In this document: positions 26,608 through 35,462 of the stretch, piece by piece
Numbering within the stretch: position 1 is the stretch's first letter
Layout: every line of letters begins with the position of its first letter
Source: Bradyrhizobium mercantei
GTDB taxonomy: Bacteria > Pseudomonadota > Alphaproteobacteria > Rhizobiales > Xanthobacteraceae
Direction of reading: 5' to 3'
DNA length: 64,000 nucleotides
Assembly: GCF_001982635.1 (NCBI RefSeq)
Contig: NZ_MKFI01000001.1
Location: forward strand, 186,001 to 250,000
Notes under the pieces: model-generated
Told to the model about the DNA's origin: nothing
The model's database searches: none
The model's input: the letters and a program-made list of their open reading frames with translations, nothing else
Made by a program: the position numbers and the translations under genes

Positions 26608-27570
26608 TCAGCCGACCTTCCAACCGGTCGCCGCCACGATGTCCTGATAGAACTCGGGCGTATAGGCCCGTTCCGGCGCTTTGCGCACGTGCTCGTCGAG
26701 CAGATGGGCATCGTCGCCGACCAGGATGCGCCAGCGATCGGCCTTCACGCCGTCGAGGATGATCTTGGCGGCGGCAGCAGCCGTGGTCGGCGCCTCGTCG
26801 TGGAAGATGCGGGCGCGATCGAGGGCGAGCTGCTGGATGTCGGCATCCGACATCTTGGCGACGTCGATGCCCTGCCCTTGCAGGCGCTGGCGCGCCTGCT
26901 TGAGCTCGTCGGGATTGAGCTGATCGGCGCCGTTCTGCACCTTGCGCGAGTTCGACACGATCGAGGTGCCGATGTGGCCGGGCATCACGACCGAGCACTT
27001 CACATGCGGTGCGTTGAGCCGGAGATCGTTGATCATCGCCTCGGTGAATCCCTTCACGGCGAATTTCGCGGCGCTGTAGGCGGTGTGCGACACGCCGAGG
27101 CCGACCGAGGCCCAGAAGCCGTTGACGCTCGAGGTGTTGACGATATGCGCTTCATCCGCCTTCACCAGCAGCGGCAGGAAGGTGCGGACGCCGAGATAGA
27201 CGCCGCCCCAACAGATGTTGAAGGTGCGCTCCCACTGCTCGCGCGTGTTGGTGAACAGGCTGCCGCCACCGCCGATGCCGGCATTGTTGAACAGCAGGTG
27301 GATCTTGTCGGTCGCCTGCTGCTCGATCAGTTCGTCGCGGAAGCGCTTGTAGTGATCCTCGATCGAAACGTCGGCAACGTGAGTGGTGATGCGCAGGCCC
27401 TGCGGCAGCTTCTCGACTTCGCACAGCCGCTTGGTCTCCGCCATCGCCTCGGCCGAGACGTCGCACATCGCGACATTGCATCCCTCGGCAACGAGCTGCC
27501 GTGCGAGCTCGCGGCCCATGCCCGTGCCGCCACCGGTGATGACGGCAATCTTTCCGGCAAAATCCTTCAT
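26608..27570 (-). CDS. SDR-family NAD(P)-dependent oxidoreductase
   Basis: A 320-residue classical short-chain dehydrogenase. The cofactor loop is ITGGGTGMGRELARQL (residues ~9-24), NNAGIGGGG forms the NAG motif, and the catalytic Ser and Tyr-x3-Lys are in NTSSVNGFWASVGLGVSHTAYSAAKFAVKG. The C-terminal ~70 residues are longer than in minimal SDRs and may shape the substrate pocket. The start is MKDFAGKIAVI at 27570; the longer frame with a non-standard N-terminus is unlikely. The substrate is unknown. It converges with gcrA across a repeat element. Confidence 0.9.
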   Translation of the reverse strand: MKDFAGKIAVITGGGTGMGRELARQLVAEGCNVAMCDVSAEAMAETKRLCEVEKLPQGLRITTHVADVSIEDHYKRFRDELIEQQATDKIHLLFNNAGIGGGGSLFTNTREQWERTFNICWGGVYLGVRTFLPLLVKADEAHIVNTSSVNGFWASVGLGVSHTAYSAAKFAVKGFTEAMINDLRLNAPHVKCSVVMPGHIGTSIVSNSRKVQNGADQLNPDELKQARQRLQGQGIDVAKMSDADIQQLALDRARIFHDEAPTTAAAAAKIILDGVKADRWRILVGDDAHLLDEHVRKAPERAYTPEFYQDIVAATGWKVG

Positions 27571-27767
27571 CTGAGATCCGTTCCTTCCCTGCTTCTTCTT
27601 CGTTTCGGTTGGACATGGATCGCAGTCCCAACCGCTTGGCTGCGGCACTCTACATCACCGAATTATCGCGCAGCAACGGCGCCCACTCCTCACGCGCAAG
27701 TGAGCCGCAGGTGGCGTAACGAATTCATTCCGCACAGCGAACAATCCGACATCGACAATCGGAGACG

Positions 27768-27905
27768 ATGATCGTGAACGTCCTGAACAGATTGGTCGCG
27801 ACAACGCTGATGGCGATCGCGGCTGGAATGTCGACCGCGTCTCTTGCCGCTGCGGTCACGGCGTCGAAGCGGGGCGACGGCGCCGGTGCAGACGGATCAC
27901 GCTGA
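27768..27905 (+). CDS. Short exported peptide, 45 residues
   Basis: Encodes a 45-residue product starting MIVNVLNRLV with a hydrophobic stretch (ATTLMAIAAGMSTASLAAAV) that reads as a secretion signal with an Ala-rich cleavage region, followed by a short polar tail ending GADGSR. A strong Shine-Dalgarno, GGAGA, lies five bases upstream of the ATG. No homologous family is recognised. It is divergent from the SDR gene, about 200 bases away. It is either a very small periplasmic or secreted peptide or a truncated exported protein. Confidence 0.5.
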   Translation: MIVNVLNRLVATTLMAIAAGMSTASLAAAVTASKRGDGAGADGSR

Positions 27906-28015
27906 TCCGCGATGTTGAAGAGCGCGCTGTTGCCGCGTGTGGGCTGTGACGGTGCCGAGCCAACCCGAACGCCTGTTCGCGAACGTAAGGCTTGCGTCGC
28001 AGGCTTGGTCCGGTG

Positions 28016-28264
28016 CTACTCGGCGGTCTCGATGCGCACCGGCGCACGCCGTCGCAGGACGCCGGTGCAGACGCTCACGGCGAGCTTCAGCAGGCCGCGC
28101 CACGAGAAGTCGACGACCACCTCATGGTGCCGCAATCCCTTGCCGCCCTTCACCAGCCCGAGATCCCGTATCAAGCAATAATGGCCGCTGCTCATCCGAG
28201 CCAGGCGGCTGTTCTTGAAGCGTCCCATGAATGACGAGAATGCACTGCGGATTGATTCCGTCAA
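28016..28264 (-). CDS. Possible small hypothetical protein, 82 residues
   Basis: An 82-codon frame (TTG start; an internal ATG at 28228 would give 70 residues). Third positions are mostly G or C, as in real genes here. The product is basic with a hydrophobic end (FSWRGLLKLAVSVCTGVL). No family is recognised and there is only a distant GAGG before the TTG. It lies in the ~800-base gap between the 45-residue peptide gene and the porin, upstream of which nothing else is evident on this strand. Taken as tentative. Confidence 0.35.
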   Translation of the reverse strand: MTESIRSAFSSFMGRFKNSRLARMSSGHYCLIRDLGLVKGGKGLRHHEVVVDFSWRGLLKLAVSVCTGVLRRRAPVRIETAE

Positions 28265-28369
28265 ATCTTGACGGCCTCGAATCGACTCGACGGTGTGAGC
28301 CCGCCTGCGGGCGGCAATTCGTGATGACCGCGCGTCTCGCGCACCGGCGCAGGCTCCGGACCTTGAATC

Positions 28370-28447
28370 AAAAACCTCCGGCAGGGCATTGCCGGAGGTT
28401 TGGGAGGCTTAGCAGCAAGCTAAGGGCCATCATGCAATGTGTTGGCT
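28370..28447 (-). ncRNA. Candidate small RNA with two hairpins and a CCUCC core, downstream of the porin
   Basis: Read on the minus strand: a TATATA box (28459-28454), then about 20 bases, then the hairpin CTTAGC-TTGCT-GCTAAG (28424-28408), the single-stranded motif CCTCCC (28407-28402), and a strong 10-base-pair terminator stem AACCTCCGGC / GCCGGAGGTT (28400-28373) with a T run. The layout resembles alphaproteobacterial trans-acting RNAs whose exposed CCUCC pairs with Shine-Dalgarno sequences. It lies beyond the porin's own terminator, so it is not simply its 3' end. Promoter and transcript start are inferred. Confidence 0.4.
28371..28400 (-). terminator. Strong terminator of the candidate small RNA
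   Basis: A perfect 10-base-pair stem (28373-28382 with 28391-28400), 8-base loop, followed on the minus strand by TTTTT. On the plus strand there is no T run, so it acts leftward. Confidence 0.75.
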
Positions 28448-28649
28448 TCGCCGTATATAGTTTAGTAGATCAGGTAAGTAAATAAGTTTGCAGACGAATG
28501 AATCGCATGGCTCGTCTTCGCGCTTCGCGTGGACCGAAATGACGCAGCGGCAGCCGTTCGCATCCGATGACGCGTTGTCGTCACGCCGACCGGCATCCAC
28601 CTCGCACGAAATCGCCCCCATCCTCTTCGACTGATTTCTGCCAAAGAAA

Positions 28650-28675
28650 AACCCCGGCAGTTGCCTGCCGGGGTT
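28650..28675 (-). terminator. Terminator of the porin gene
   Basis: An 11-base-pair stem AACCCCGGCAG / CTGCCGGGGTT with a TTGC loop, followed leftward by a T-rich tail (TTTTTCTTTGG on the minus strand). It lies 30 bases after the porin stop. Confidence 0.85.
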
Positions 28676-28704
28676 CTCTTGGATCTTGATCAGATCAACC
28701 GGTA

Positions 28705-30240
28705 TTACCAGTTGCGCTGAGCGCGGAAGAGCATCTGGACGGTGTCCTGATCCTTCAGCTCGTAGGTCGCGGTCGGCTTGCCGATAGAAGCCGACGAAGT
28801 GGTGATCGTGCCGGCATACTTCTGATCGAGGTGGACGTAGGTCACGTCGGCCGAGAAGGTCAGGTTCTTGACCGGGGTCCAACGGGTGATCACGCCGATC
28901 TGCGAGATGTTGTAGTCGGGGTTGCAGTTGGTCACGCCAGCGCCGCCACCGAAGGCAGTGCGGAACGTGCCACCGACGCCGCCAACGCCGCAGATGAGCG
29001 ACTTAGCCGTGTCGTTGTACATGACCGACGCGAACGCACCGTAGATACCGGTGTTCCAGTAGGGATCCCAGTTGTGGGTGTACGCACCGCGGAAGCCCCA
29101 GGTCTTGATCGACTGCTGCTGACCGTTCAGACCGAACACCGTGTCGGGTGCCGTGCCGAAGCCAACGCTGCCATAGACGCCCGGCAGGCTCGAGCCACCG
29201 TAGATGGCGACCGAGCTGGCCTGGCTGGCCAGTTCCTGGATGTTGTAGCGGGTCGCACCGTCGGTGTAGACGCCCTGGATGTTGATGGTGTCACCGGGTC
29301 CGGTCGGGATGTTCTTGATCGACAGGGCCAGTGCACCAGCCCAACCCCACTTGTCGTCGGGATGACCGGTCAACTCGGTGCCGCCGTAGTAGGCAGCGTG
29401 GTTGTCATGCGCGGCGACCGACGCCTGGAAGATACCCCAAGCCTGGTCGACCTTCAGCGCGGCGACGAAGTCCGGCGCGATCGTGCCGGCGTAGTCGCTC
29501 GAACCGTACGCACCACCAACCGCGAGGTTGTTCACGCCAGCCTGCATGTACGCAACCTGGTCCTGCGCCGACAGAGCCAGCGACACGCCGTTGCCGAACT
29601 GCGCGGTGTAGGTGAACTGGTTGATGCCGTTGGTGGTGTTCACGCCACCGACGAGACCGTCGTAGTTGTTGCCCGGATAACCGTTCCAGGGAGCAGCGAA
29701 CTGCGAGACCGCCTTACCCATGGTGAAGCCGGCGAACTGGATGAAGGCGTAGTAGACGCCGACGGTACCAGCCGCGACTGCACCGGCATTGGCGTTGTTC
29801 GGCGCCGAAGCGGTACCGATCGCCGAGTAGATGGTCGAGCCGTTGCCCTGGCCGGCGTAGGTGTCAGAGGTCCAAGTGAACACCGCGTCGAAATAGGTGC
29901 GGACCACGCCGTACTCGGTCGCGGTGCGCGTATCGATGTTGAAGTCTTCACGCGAACGCCAAGTGTAGCCGTTGGTGAAACGGTTGTTGGCACCGCTGGC
30001 GCCGTTGATGTTCGGGCCGTACACGCTGTTGCCGTTCACGACGACGTCAGCACGCAGGTAGCCGCCCAGCTTGATACAGGTATCGGTACCCGGGATGTAG
30101 TAGAAGCCCGGACCATAAAGTGAGCAGATCTTCACGTACTCGACCGCTTTGGCCTTGACAGGAAGATCGGCCGCCTGCGCCCCGCCGACCGCGACCAGCG
30201 CAGCCGCCGAGCCCAGGATAAGGCTCTTCACCGAATTCAT
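28705..30240 (-). CDS. Outer-membrane porin (rhizobial Omp2b-type)
   Basis: A 511-residue porin: signal peptide MNSVKSLILGSAAALVAVGGAQAADLP-like (cleaved near residue 23), then LPVKAKAVEYVKICSLYGPGFYYIPGTDTCIKLGGYLR, which contains the two conserved Cys and opens the first beta strand in the rhizobial/Brucella porin family. Alternating aromatic strands follow and the chain ends in RAQRNW, a typical terminal Trp. It forms trimeric diffusion channels in the outer membrane. The gene is divergent from a MarR regulator with a 454-base gap and has its own terminator, indicating monocistronic expression. Confidence 0.93.
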   Translation of the reverse strand: MNSVKSLILGSAAALVAVGGAQAADLPVKAKAVEYVKICSLYGPGFYYIPGTDTCIKLGGYLRADVVVNGNSVYGPNINGASGANNRFTNGYTWRSREDFNIDTRTATEYGVVRTYFDAVFTWTSDTYAGQGNGSTIYSAIGTASAPNNANAGAVAAGTVGVYYAFIQFAGFTMGKAVSQFAAPWNGYPGNNYDGLVGGVNTTNGINQFTYTAQFGNGVSLALSAQDQVAYMQAGVNNLAVGGAYGSSDYAGTIAPDFVAALKVDQAWGIFQASVAAHDNHAAYYGGTELTGHPDDKWGWAGALALSIKNIPTGPGDTINIQGVYTDGATRYNIQELASQASSVAIYGGSSLPGVYGSVGFGTAPDTVFGLNGQQQSIKTWGFRGAYTHNWDPYWNTGIYGAFASVMYNDTAKSLICGVGGVGGTFRTAFGGGAGVTNCNPDYNISQIGVITRWTPVKNLTFSADVTYVHLDQKYAGTITTSSASIGKPTATYELKDQDTVQMLFRAQRNW

Positions 30241-30694
30241 ATTAAACCTCCAAGTTGCTCATATGCGGAGAGTCCGAGGCCGCGAGCGCCCCGTGATCCT
30301 CCCGCATTGTCCAAGACCGTTTTCCCCAAACCCCGCACCCTCAGATCAATCTGTGGTGTGCGACGGACTTGAACGATCACCGCAACGGGACGATCGAGAT
30401 TCCCCTACCGCCGGGTTCAATATGCATTGGCAAGTTCGCCAATCAAAATAGTTTATAAAGTCAGGAATGCGAATGCGGCCACACTGTGGCCCGCCGGCAA
30501 CGCTGCCCGTAAGCCCTTTACCCACAGGGCAAAACTTGTCACACCCCAAATAGTCTAATCGTCACACGACCGTTATAATTACTTTACGTTCACTTGCGTT
30601 CGTTGATGGCTTACGGGAAAAATACCGCTGCGGTGCGGGAAACAAGAAATAAATCAGCGCAAAGCTGAGTCGGCACCTGGGGAAGAGGAAAGCT
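30241..30694. other. Intergenic region between porin and MarR genes
   Basis: No convincing gene is seen in these 454 bases. They are more AT-rich than their surroundings and must hold both divergent promoters. A TATAAT hexamer reading right is at 30574-30579. The near-repeat GTTCACTTGCGTTC overlaps a short palindromic stretch at ~30588-30605 and is a possible regulator site. A purine-rich GGAAAG precedes the GTG at 30695. Confidence 0.5.
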
Positions 30695-31207
30695 GTGTCA
30701 GTGACAAGGAAGGATACGACGCGCCAACGCGCCATCGAACATCTCGACATCATCAAGCGATTCACGCTCGAGATTTCGTCCATCAATTCGCATTTGGAAC
30801 GGGTCCGTCAGTTCTGGGGCAAGGCGCTTGGCGTCAGCGGTCCGCAATGGATGATTCTCATCGCGATCTCCGATCTCGACAAGGATGACGGGGTGCCGAT
30901 CAACGTGGTGTCGAAGCTGCTGCACGTCGATCCGTCGTTCGTGACCACCCAGTCCAAGCTGCTCGAGCAGAAGGAACTGCTGCGGCGCGCACCCTCTCCG
31001 GCCGACGCGCGCGTGGTCCGCCTGTCGCTGACCGACAAGACCCGAAAGCACCTGGCGGGCCTTGCCGAGCAGCACAAGGCGTTCAAGAAAACCGTCTTCG
31101 AGGAGTTCAGCGAGCAGGAGCTGGCCGAGTTCACCGGCAAGCTGGCGATGCTCACCAACCGCCTCGAGAAGGCGTGCCTGATCGTCGCGATGGAAGCCGA
31201 GGCCTGA
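30695..31207 (+). CDS. MarR-family transcriptional regulator
   Basis: A 170-residue winged-helix protein. N-terminal helices with WGKALGVSGPQWMILIAISDL are followed by INVVSKLLHVDPSFVTTQSKLLEQKELLRRAPSPADARVVRLSLTD, in which the recognition helix and wing are clear, and then C-terminal dimerisation helices. The GTG at 30695 has GAGGAAAGCT before it. It is divergent from the porin, which it may regulate, and is followed by the converging metalloprotease. The ligand is unknown. Confidence 0.88.
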   Translation: MSVTRKDTTRQRAIEHLDIIKRFTLEISSINSHLERVRQFWGKALGVSGPQWMILIAISDLDKDDGVPINVVSKLLHVDPSFVTTQSKLLEQKELLRRAPSPADARVVRLSLTDKTRKHLAGLAEQHKAFKKTVFEEFSEQELAEFTGKLAMLTNRLEKACLIVAMEAEA

Positions 31208-31311
31208 AACAACGACCGCGTTCGGTCCCCGCCCGGACGAGGCGAACTGGAACCCTGGAGCAGACGCTGCACGCGGCTCGCCGGACCGCGTTTGCACTCG
31301 GGGGTGTGATT

Positions 31312-33543
31312 CTAGACGATCTGGAAGCTGCTCTGGTGCGCGAGCAACTGCGCCGTCGTGACATGCTGGAGCGTGATCGTGTCATGGGCAGCATCGGTGA
31401 TGACCGCGTTGCCCGACGCGTCGTCATGGGTGGCGGCAACCAGGGCGTTGAGATCCGCAAAGACGCTCTTGCTGAAATGCAGCGTATCGGTCGCGGGCGA
31501 GAAGTTCGCGAGTGTGACTTGGCCGAAGTTTTCGGCGAACACGAACGTGTCCTGCGCCGCCGCATTGGAGATCTGGTTGCCGGCTTGACCCGACGCCGCC
31601 GCGACAACCAATGTTCCTCCGTTCCCGTCACTGGCGAACTGGAAATTGTCTTGCGCATACCCTCCGAGGAAATGCAGCGTGGCGATACTCGAGCCATCGC
31701 TCACTGACAGCACGCCGGAGGTATCGTCGAAGCTGGAATGGACGGTGTTGAAATCGATGCCGTGCAAGTCGATCTTGTCGGCCCCCTGACCGCCATCTCC
31801 GCTGAACCCGATCATCTGGCCGCTGAACGTGGCTGGCTGTTGCAGATTCAACGTCGTGCCGTCGAAGACCGCCAGTGCTGCGGCATTCGGAGCCGGGTCC
31901 GAGGGAACCACATGGACCTGCGCGGCCGAGGCAAAGAACTGATCGGATGCCGCGCCCGCTTGAACCAACGCAGTCCCGGAATATCCAGCCGGCACGACCT
32001 GGGTGACGTGATTGCCATCGAACGCGAGTTCGGTGACCTGACCGGCGCTGTTCTGGGTTATTAGTTCCGCTACTCCGGCTGTCATGCTCTTGACGTCATG
32101 AACGGGATCGTAGCTTCCCGGCAACAGATTGCTCCCAATCAGCTTGCCTTGATCGAAGTACAGAATGTCGATTTGGCCGGCGGCGGATTGGGTGATCACG
32201 TCGGAATGGCCGTCACCATTGACGTCCCCAACTGCGACGACATTCCAAAACGATTGGTTGGTAAGATAGCTCGCGGTCAGGTGGCCTGACGAATTGAACC
32301 ATAGAAAGTCGATCTGGCCATTCACCTGAGTCACGAAGCCGGGGTTCGCCTGTCCGCTGAAAAAACCTGCGCCCTTGATGTCCGAATAGCTGCCCGCAAG
32401 CAGGAGCGATGCAGACAGCTTGCCTCCGGAAAACCAAAGCAGGTCGACCTGGCCATTTGACTGCGTGACGAATTGACTGCTGCCGGTCGAGTCGAAATCA
32501 ACATCGCCAAGGACTTTCCAGAAGCTCTGGGGAGTGAGCGAAGAGCCGGTCAGATTGCCGGAGCCGTATTGCAAGACGTCGATCTGACCATTCGCAAGCT
32601 GGCTCGCAATATTGGTGGTCTGGACGACCGTCGGCGCCGATGTTGCCACCAGGTGAAACCCCAGGGCATCGAGCTGCTGCAGATCAATCGATGTGAGTTT
32701 CTGCAACGTGCTGTCGGTGTAATATTCGTTGAAGGGATCGTTTGCACCCTGCACGCCGCTGTTGAGGAAGTCGCTCGGATCCGAGTTCTGGCCGTAGTCC
32801 GCGAGCTTCGTGCTGCCTTCGTTCAGGGAGAAATAGGCCGCGGATGTCGGAATACTGTCCGATAACAATCGGACGCCGGTACTGGTGAAGCGGTCGAAAT
32901 CGAAAATATCCGGTTGTGGTCCGTACGGCACGCGGCCCATGGCGTGGGTGAGTTCGTGAAGCGCGACGCCAACCAGAAGGCCGGGACTGATGTCGGTGGC
33001 AAAGGTCAGACTACCGTCGTCGGTCGTCGTGTCGTTCGCGCCGATCACGCCCCAGAGCTTGAGTTGCGCGTTCCACACCGCAACCGAAGACTGACCTTGG
33101 ATCGACGTTCCGGTCGGCAGCGCGTTGAAGGTCTTGTCGCCCGCCGACGCATTGTTCACCAGGTCAGCCCTGACCGTCGAATAGCTGAGCCACTGTCCAT
33201 TGTCGGGACCGGCTGCAGCGCCGCCACCCGTGCCGCTGTAATCCACGTTGAAGTTGAGCGTGATCTTGTCGGAGATCGCTGCACTCAAAAGCGCTGCCGC
33301 CTGCTCGACTCCTGCTCGGAAGCTGGCTGGCGCCGCCATCGCGGCGGCGTCGAAGATCAGGTTGATCGTCAGCCCGCCGGAGGTCTCCGCGACGACAGAA
33401 CCTACGCCGCCCGAGCCGGAGCCGCTCACCGCGGCCTGCGCCTCAATCGATTCATCGGGGAGGACGACGGGCGTTGGCGGCGTGCTGTAGGGCGCCGGCG
33501 ACCCGCTGTCCTGATCCCTCTGCAATCCGGTTGTGGATGTCAT
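31312..33543 (-). CDS. Probable type I-secreted metalloprotease with internal repeats (NF038122-like)
   Basis: A 743-residue acidic protein with no N-terminal signal. Residues ~57-300 form a metallopeptidase-like domain with the zinc motif HELTHAMGR (196-204). From ~317 to 505 there are five repeats with a pitch of about 45 residues, each starting (N/A)GQ(I/V)(D/T) (at ~317, 362, 407, 454 and 499), reminiscent of FG-GAP/VCBS blades. The last ~180 residues are Gly/Asp-rich (GDGGQGADKIDLHG) and end ITLQHVTTAQLLAHQSSFQIV-like, as in RTX proteins exported by ABC-type secretion. No such exporter is nearby. ATG 33543 is preferred to a TTG at 33555. Confidence 0.8.
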   Translation of the reverse strand: MTSTTGLQRDQDSGSPAPYSTPPTPVVLPDESIEAQAAVSGSGSGGVGSVVAETSGGLTINLIFDAAAMAAPASFRAGVEQAAALLSAAISDKITLNFNVDYSGTGGGAAAGPDNGQWLSYSTVRADLVNNASAGDKTFNALPTGTSIQGQSSVAVWNAQLKLWGVIGANDTTTDDGSLTFATDISPGLLVGVALHELTHAMGRVPYGPQPDIFDFDRFTSTGVRLLSDSIPTSAAYFSLNEGSTKLADYGQNSDPSDFLNSGVQGANDPFNEYYTDSTLQKLTSIDLQQLDALGFHLVATSAPTVVQTTNIASQLANGQIDVLQYGSGNLTGSSLTPQSFWKVLGDVDFDSTGSSQFVTQSNGQVDLLWFSGGKLSASLLLAGSYSDIKGAGFFSGQANPGFVTQVNGQIDFLWFNSSGHLTASYLTNQSFWNVVAVGDVNGDGHSDVITQSAAGQIDILYFDQGKLIGSNLLPGSYDPVHDVKSMTAGVAELITQNSAGQVTELAFDGNHVTQVVPAGYSGTALVQAGAASDQFFASAAQVHVVPSDPAPNAAALAVFDGTTLNLQQPATFSGQMIGFSGDGGQGADKIDLHGIDFNTVHSSFDDTSGVLSVSDGSSIATLHFLGGYAQDNFQFASDGNGGTLVVAAASGQAGNQISNAAAQDTFVFAENFGQVTLANFSPATDTLHFSKSVFADLNALVAATHDDASGNAVITDAAHDTITLQHVTTAQLLAHQSSFQIV

Positions 33544-33975
33544 CGCTCGTTTCAACCGCTCTATCGAAGCCGATCTCGACGTCCCGCCTCGCGGACGCCG
33601 AAGGTTCGGGCGGAGGATGCGCGGTCATCGTTAACCAGCTATTGAGGCTGGCGCTCACGCGCGCATCGCGCAGGAGCAAAGGTTGCTGCCCTCGCAGAAA
33701 TTCGGGCGCCAAAGCCTTGATTCGGCAGTCGGAATGGCTTGATCCGGCGCACGCCCAGCAAATCCGTAGAACTACCGCCGTGTTCGCACGGCGCGCCGCG
33801 ACGAGCCGGAAGTTCCTTGAAGTGCGCGCGGCCGGCAGAATTGGAAAATCGCCGCCGCGGCGGGTGACGCAGAGGCGTTGAAGGGTGCAGATGCGAGAGG
33901 TAAATCAGCAGCGGAGACGCTGCTCGATCCGTTACGCTTGCCGAAATCCGGATGCCCTGAAATCCGGCCAACTGA
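33544..33975. other. Intergenic region between the metalloprotease and tRNA-Pro
   Basis: About 430 bases with no frame I would accept as coding: those present lack ribosome-binding sites, family resemblance and gene-like third positions. The right end carries the upstream side of the leftward tRNA's 3' flank; promoter elements for the protease should be at the left. Confidence 0.4.
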
Positions 33976-34053
33976 TGGTCGGAGCGAGAGGATTTGAACC
34001 TCCGACCCCTAGTCTCCCAGACTAGTGCGCTAACCGGGCTGCGCCACGCTCCG
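33976..34053 (-). tRNA. tRNA-Pro, anticodon GGG
   Basis: The minus strand folds as a cloverleaf. The acceptor is CGGAGCG/CGCTCCG with an A discriminator and an encoded CCA end. The D arm is around GCAGCCCGGTTAGCGC. The anticodon stem-loop CTAGTCTGGGAGACTAG has GGG at the centre, and the T arm is GTCGGAGGTTCAAATCC. GGG reads CCC/CCU proline codons. It is followed leftward by the metalloprotease region and preceded by the MerR gene. Confidence 0.95.
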
Positions 34054-34176
34054 ATGCCGTTCCATTAGCTGCGATCCTGCGTTCGCGCAAGGCAAAGCAG
34101 GCCTTTGAGGGCTGCAATCCGGACGCTGGTTCCGATGGCAGGTTGCCTCGACAGGTCTGCCGGGCCGGTCCTTGCC

Positions 34177-34788
34177 TCAGCCGTCCTTCATCGCCGCGTC
34201 GATCATCTGGCGGCAGGCCACCAGCTCCTGCAGCGCGCGTTCGAGCCGCTCGCGATCCGCCGATGGAACGGAGGGCCGCACCGCCGGCGCCGCAGCGGAC
34301 GCCTTGCCCGGCTGGGGCTTGCCCGGCTGGGCGTGCGCCTTGTAGGTCGACAGGATCGGATCCTCGTCGGGATCGACGAATCGGTAGTCGATGCCCTGCT
34401 CGTCGCCGTCGCCCTCCTCGCCGTCGAAATCCAGGCCGTCATTGCTCTCGAGATCATCGGGCTCGGCCATGCTGTTGCCGACCGCCTCCTCGACCGCGCC
34501 GAACGAGACAGCCGCGGTCTGGTCGGCGATGCCCTGCACCGACTTGATGCCATGCTCTTTCAGGATCCGCTGCACGCCGCGGATGGTGTAGCCCTCGCCG
34601 TAGAGCAGCCGGCGGATGCCCTTGAGCAGGTCGACGTCGTCGGGGCGATAATAGCGGCGGCCGCCGCTGCGCTTCATCGGCTTGATCTGTGCGAAGCGCG
34701 TTTCCCAGAACCTCAGCACATGCTGGGGAATATCGAGTTCGTCTGCGACTTCACTGATGGTACGGAACGCATCCGGCGCCTTGTCCAA
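34177..34788 (-). CDS. MerR-family transcriptional regulator (IHF-linked type)
   Basis: A 203-residue protein. The MerR winged helix is at residues ~9-77: [46 protein letters not shown] reading with the [19 protein letters not shown] helix. A long acidic, low-complexity linker ([23 protein letters not shown] region) and a C-terminal helix follow, with no metal-binding Cys. It lies downstream of ihfA in an order (plsX-fabH-ihfA-merR) kept across alphaproteobacteria. The target is unknown. A repeat element separates it from ihfA. Confidence 0.88.
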   Translation of the reverse strand: MDKAPDAFRTISEVADELDIPQHVLRFWETRFAQIKPMKRSGGRRYYRPDDVDLLKGIRRLLYGEGYTIRGVQRILKEHGIKSVQGIADQTAAVSFGAVEEAVGNSMAEPDDLESNDGLDFDGEEGDGDEQGIDYRFVDPDEDPILSTYKAHAQPGKPQPGKASAAAPAVRPSVPSADRERLERALQELVACRQMIDAAMKDG

Positions 34789-34824
34789 ATGCCCGCTCCT
34801 CTGGCTTCAATGCCTGGAGCCTCG

Positions 34825-34970
34825 TCCGTTCCGATTGAATGGGAACGGGGCTCCAGATGCTGGTTTTGGCGCGTTTTCTTCACGCGAACCGGGTATCCAC
34901 TTCGCTTGAAAACGCGCTACAGCATGACCCGGAAAAGTGCGAAGCGGCTTTCCGAAAAGATCATGCTCAA
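34825..34970. repeat. Composite repeat: CGTTCCGATTGAATGGGAACG element plus GCATGACCCGGAAAAGTG element
   Basis: The left half (to ~34919) has GTTCCGATTGAATGGGAAC, GCGTTTTCTTCACGCGAACC and GGGTATCCACTTCGC. The right half (34920-34970) has CAGCATGACCCGGAAAAGTG and AAAAGATCATGCT. The two families that occur separately elsewhere in the window are joined head to tail here, between ihfA and merR. Confidence 0.7.
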
Positions 34971-34978
34971 ACAACAAG

Positions 34979-35000
34979 CTAAAGCGCGACCGCGCTTTAG
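34979..35000. repeat. Hairpin overlapping the ihfA stop
   Basis: CTAAAGCGCG-AC-CGCGCTTTAG: a 10-base-pair perfect palindrome that includes the ihfA stop codon (34997-34999). A short A/C-rich run follows leftward with no T tract, so it may be an mRNA 3'-end stabiliser, not a terminator. Confidence 0.5.
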
Positions 35001-35332
35001 TCGGCCTTGCTGCCATCGCCGTTGGTGACGACGTGGCCATTGATCCGCTGCTTCAGGATCGCCGACGGCTTGAACACCATCACACGCCGTGGCGAGATCG
35101 GCACCTCGGTGCCGGTCTTCGGATTACGGCCGATACGCTGGCCCTTCTTGCGCACCATGAAGGAGCCGAACGAGGACAGCTTCACCGTCTCGCCCTTTTC
35201 CAGGCAATCGGTGATCTCCTTCAGCACCAACTCGACAAACGCCGACGATTCGGTGCGCGACAGACCCACCTTTTGGTAGACCGCCTCACACAAATCGACA
35301 CGCGTAACTGTTTTTCCGGTTCCCGTGGTCAT
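34997..35332 (-). CDS. ihfA: Integration host factor subunit alpha
   Basis: A 111-residue HU/IHF-fold DNA-bending protein. It begins [26 protein letters not shown]. The body has [27 protein letters not shown], with the intercalating Pro in RNPKTG, and [14 protein letters not shown] closes the beta arm. Pairs with IhfB (not in the window) to bend DNA at promoters and recombination sites. The start is the ATG at 35332; a longer frame to 35392 has no ribosome-binding site. It lies in the conserved plsX-fabH-ihfA-merR order. Confidence 0.95.
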   Translation of the reverse strand: MTTGTGKTVTRVDLCEAVYQKVGLSRTESSAFVELVLKEITDCLEKGETVKLSSFGSFMVRKKGQRIGRNPKTGTEVPISPRRVMVFKPSAILKQRINGHVVTNGDGSKAD

Positions 35333-35462
35333 CGCCTGCCCCGCACTCTCGGCGAACAATTTCTTGACTGAAATTAAAAGCTTAGCGCGCAATGGTCAAC
35401 AGCGACCAGCATCTGGACGCCGGAAAGATACCAGCAACCTTTCAGCACTGTTTGGCGACGCG

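Noticed and set aside
28831..30123. A 430-codon open frame antisense to the porin
   Set aside because: Its composition (Val/Arg/Gly/Asp repeats) is that of a reverse translation of the porin strands; the porin has signal peptide, terminal Trp and terminator.
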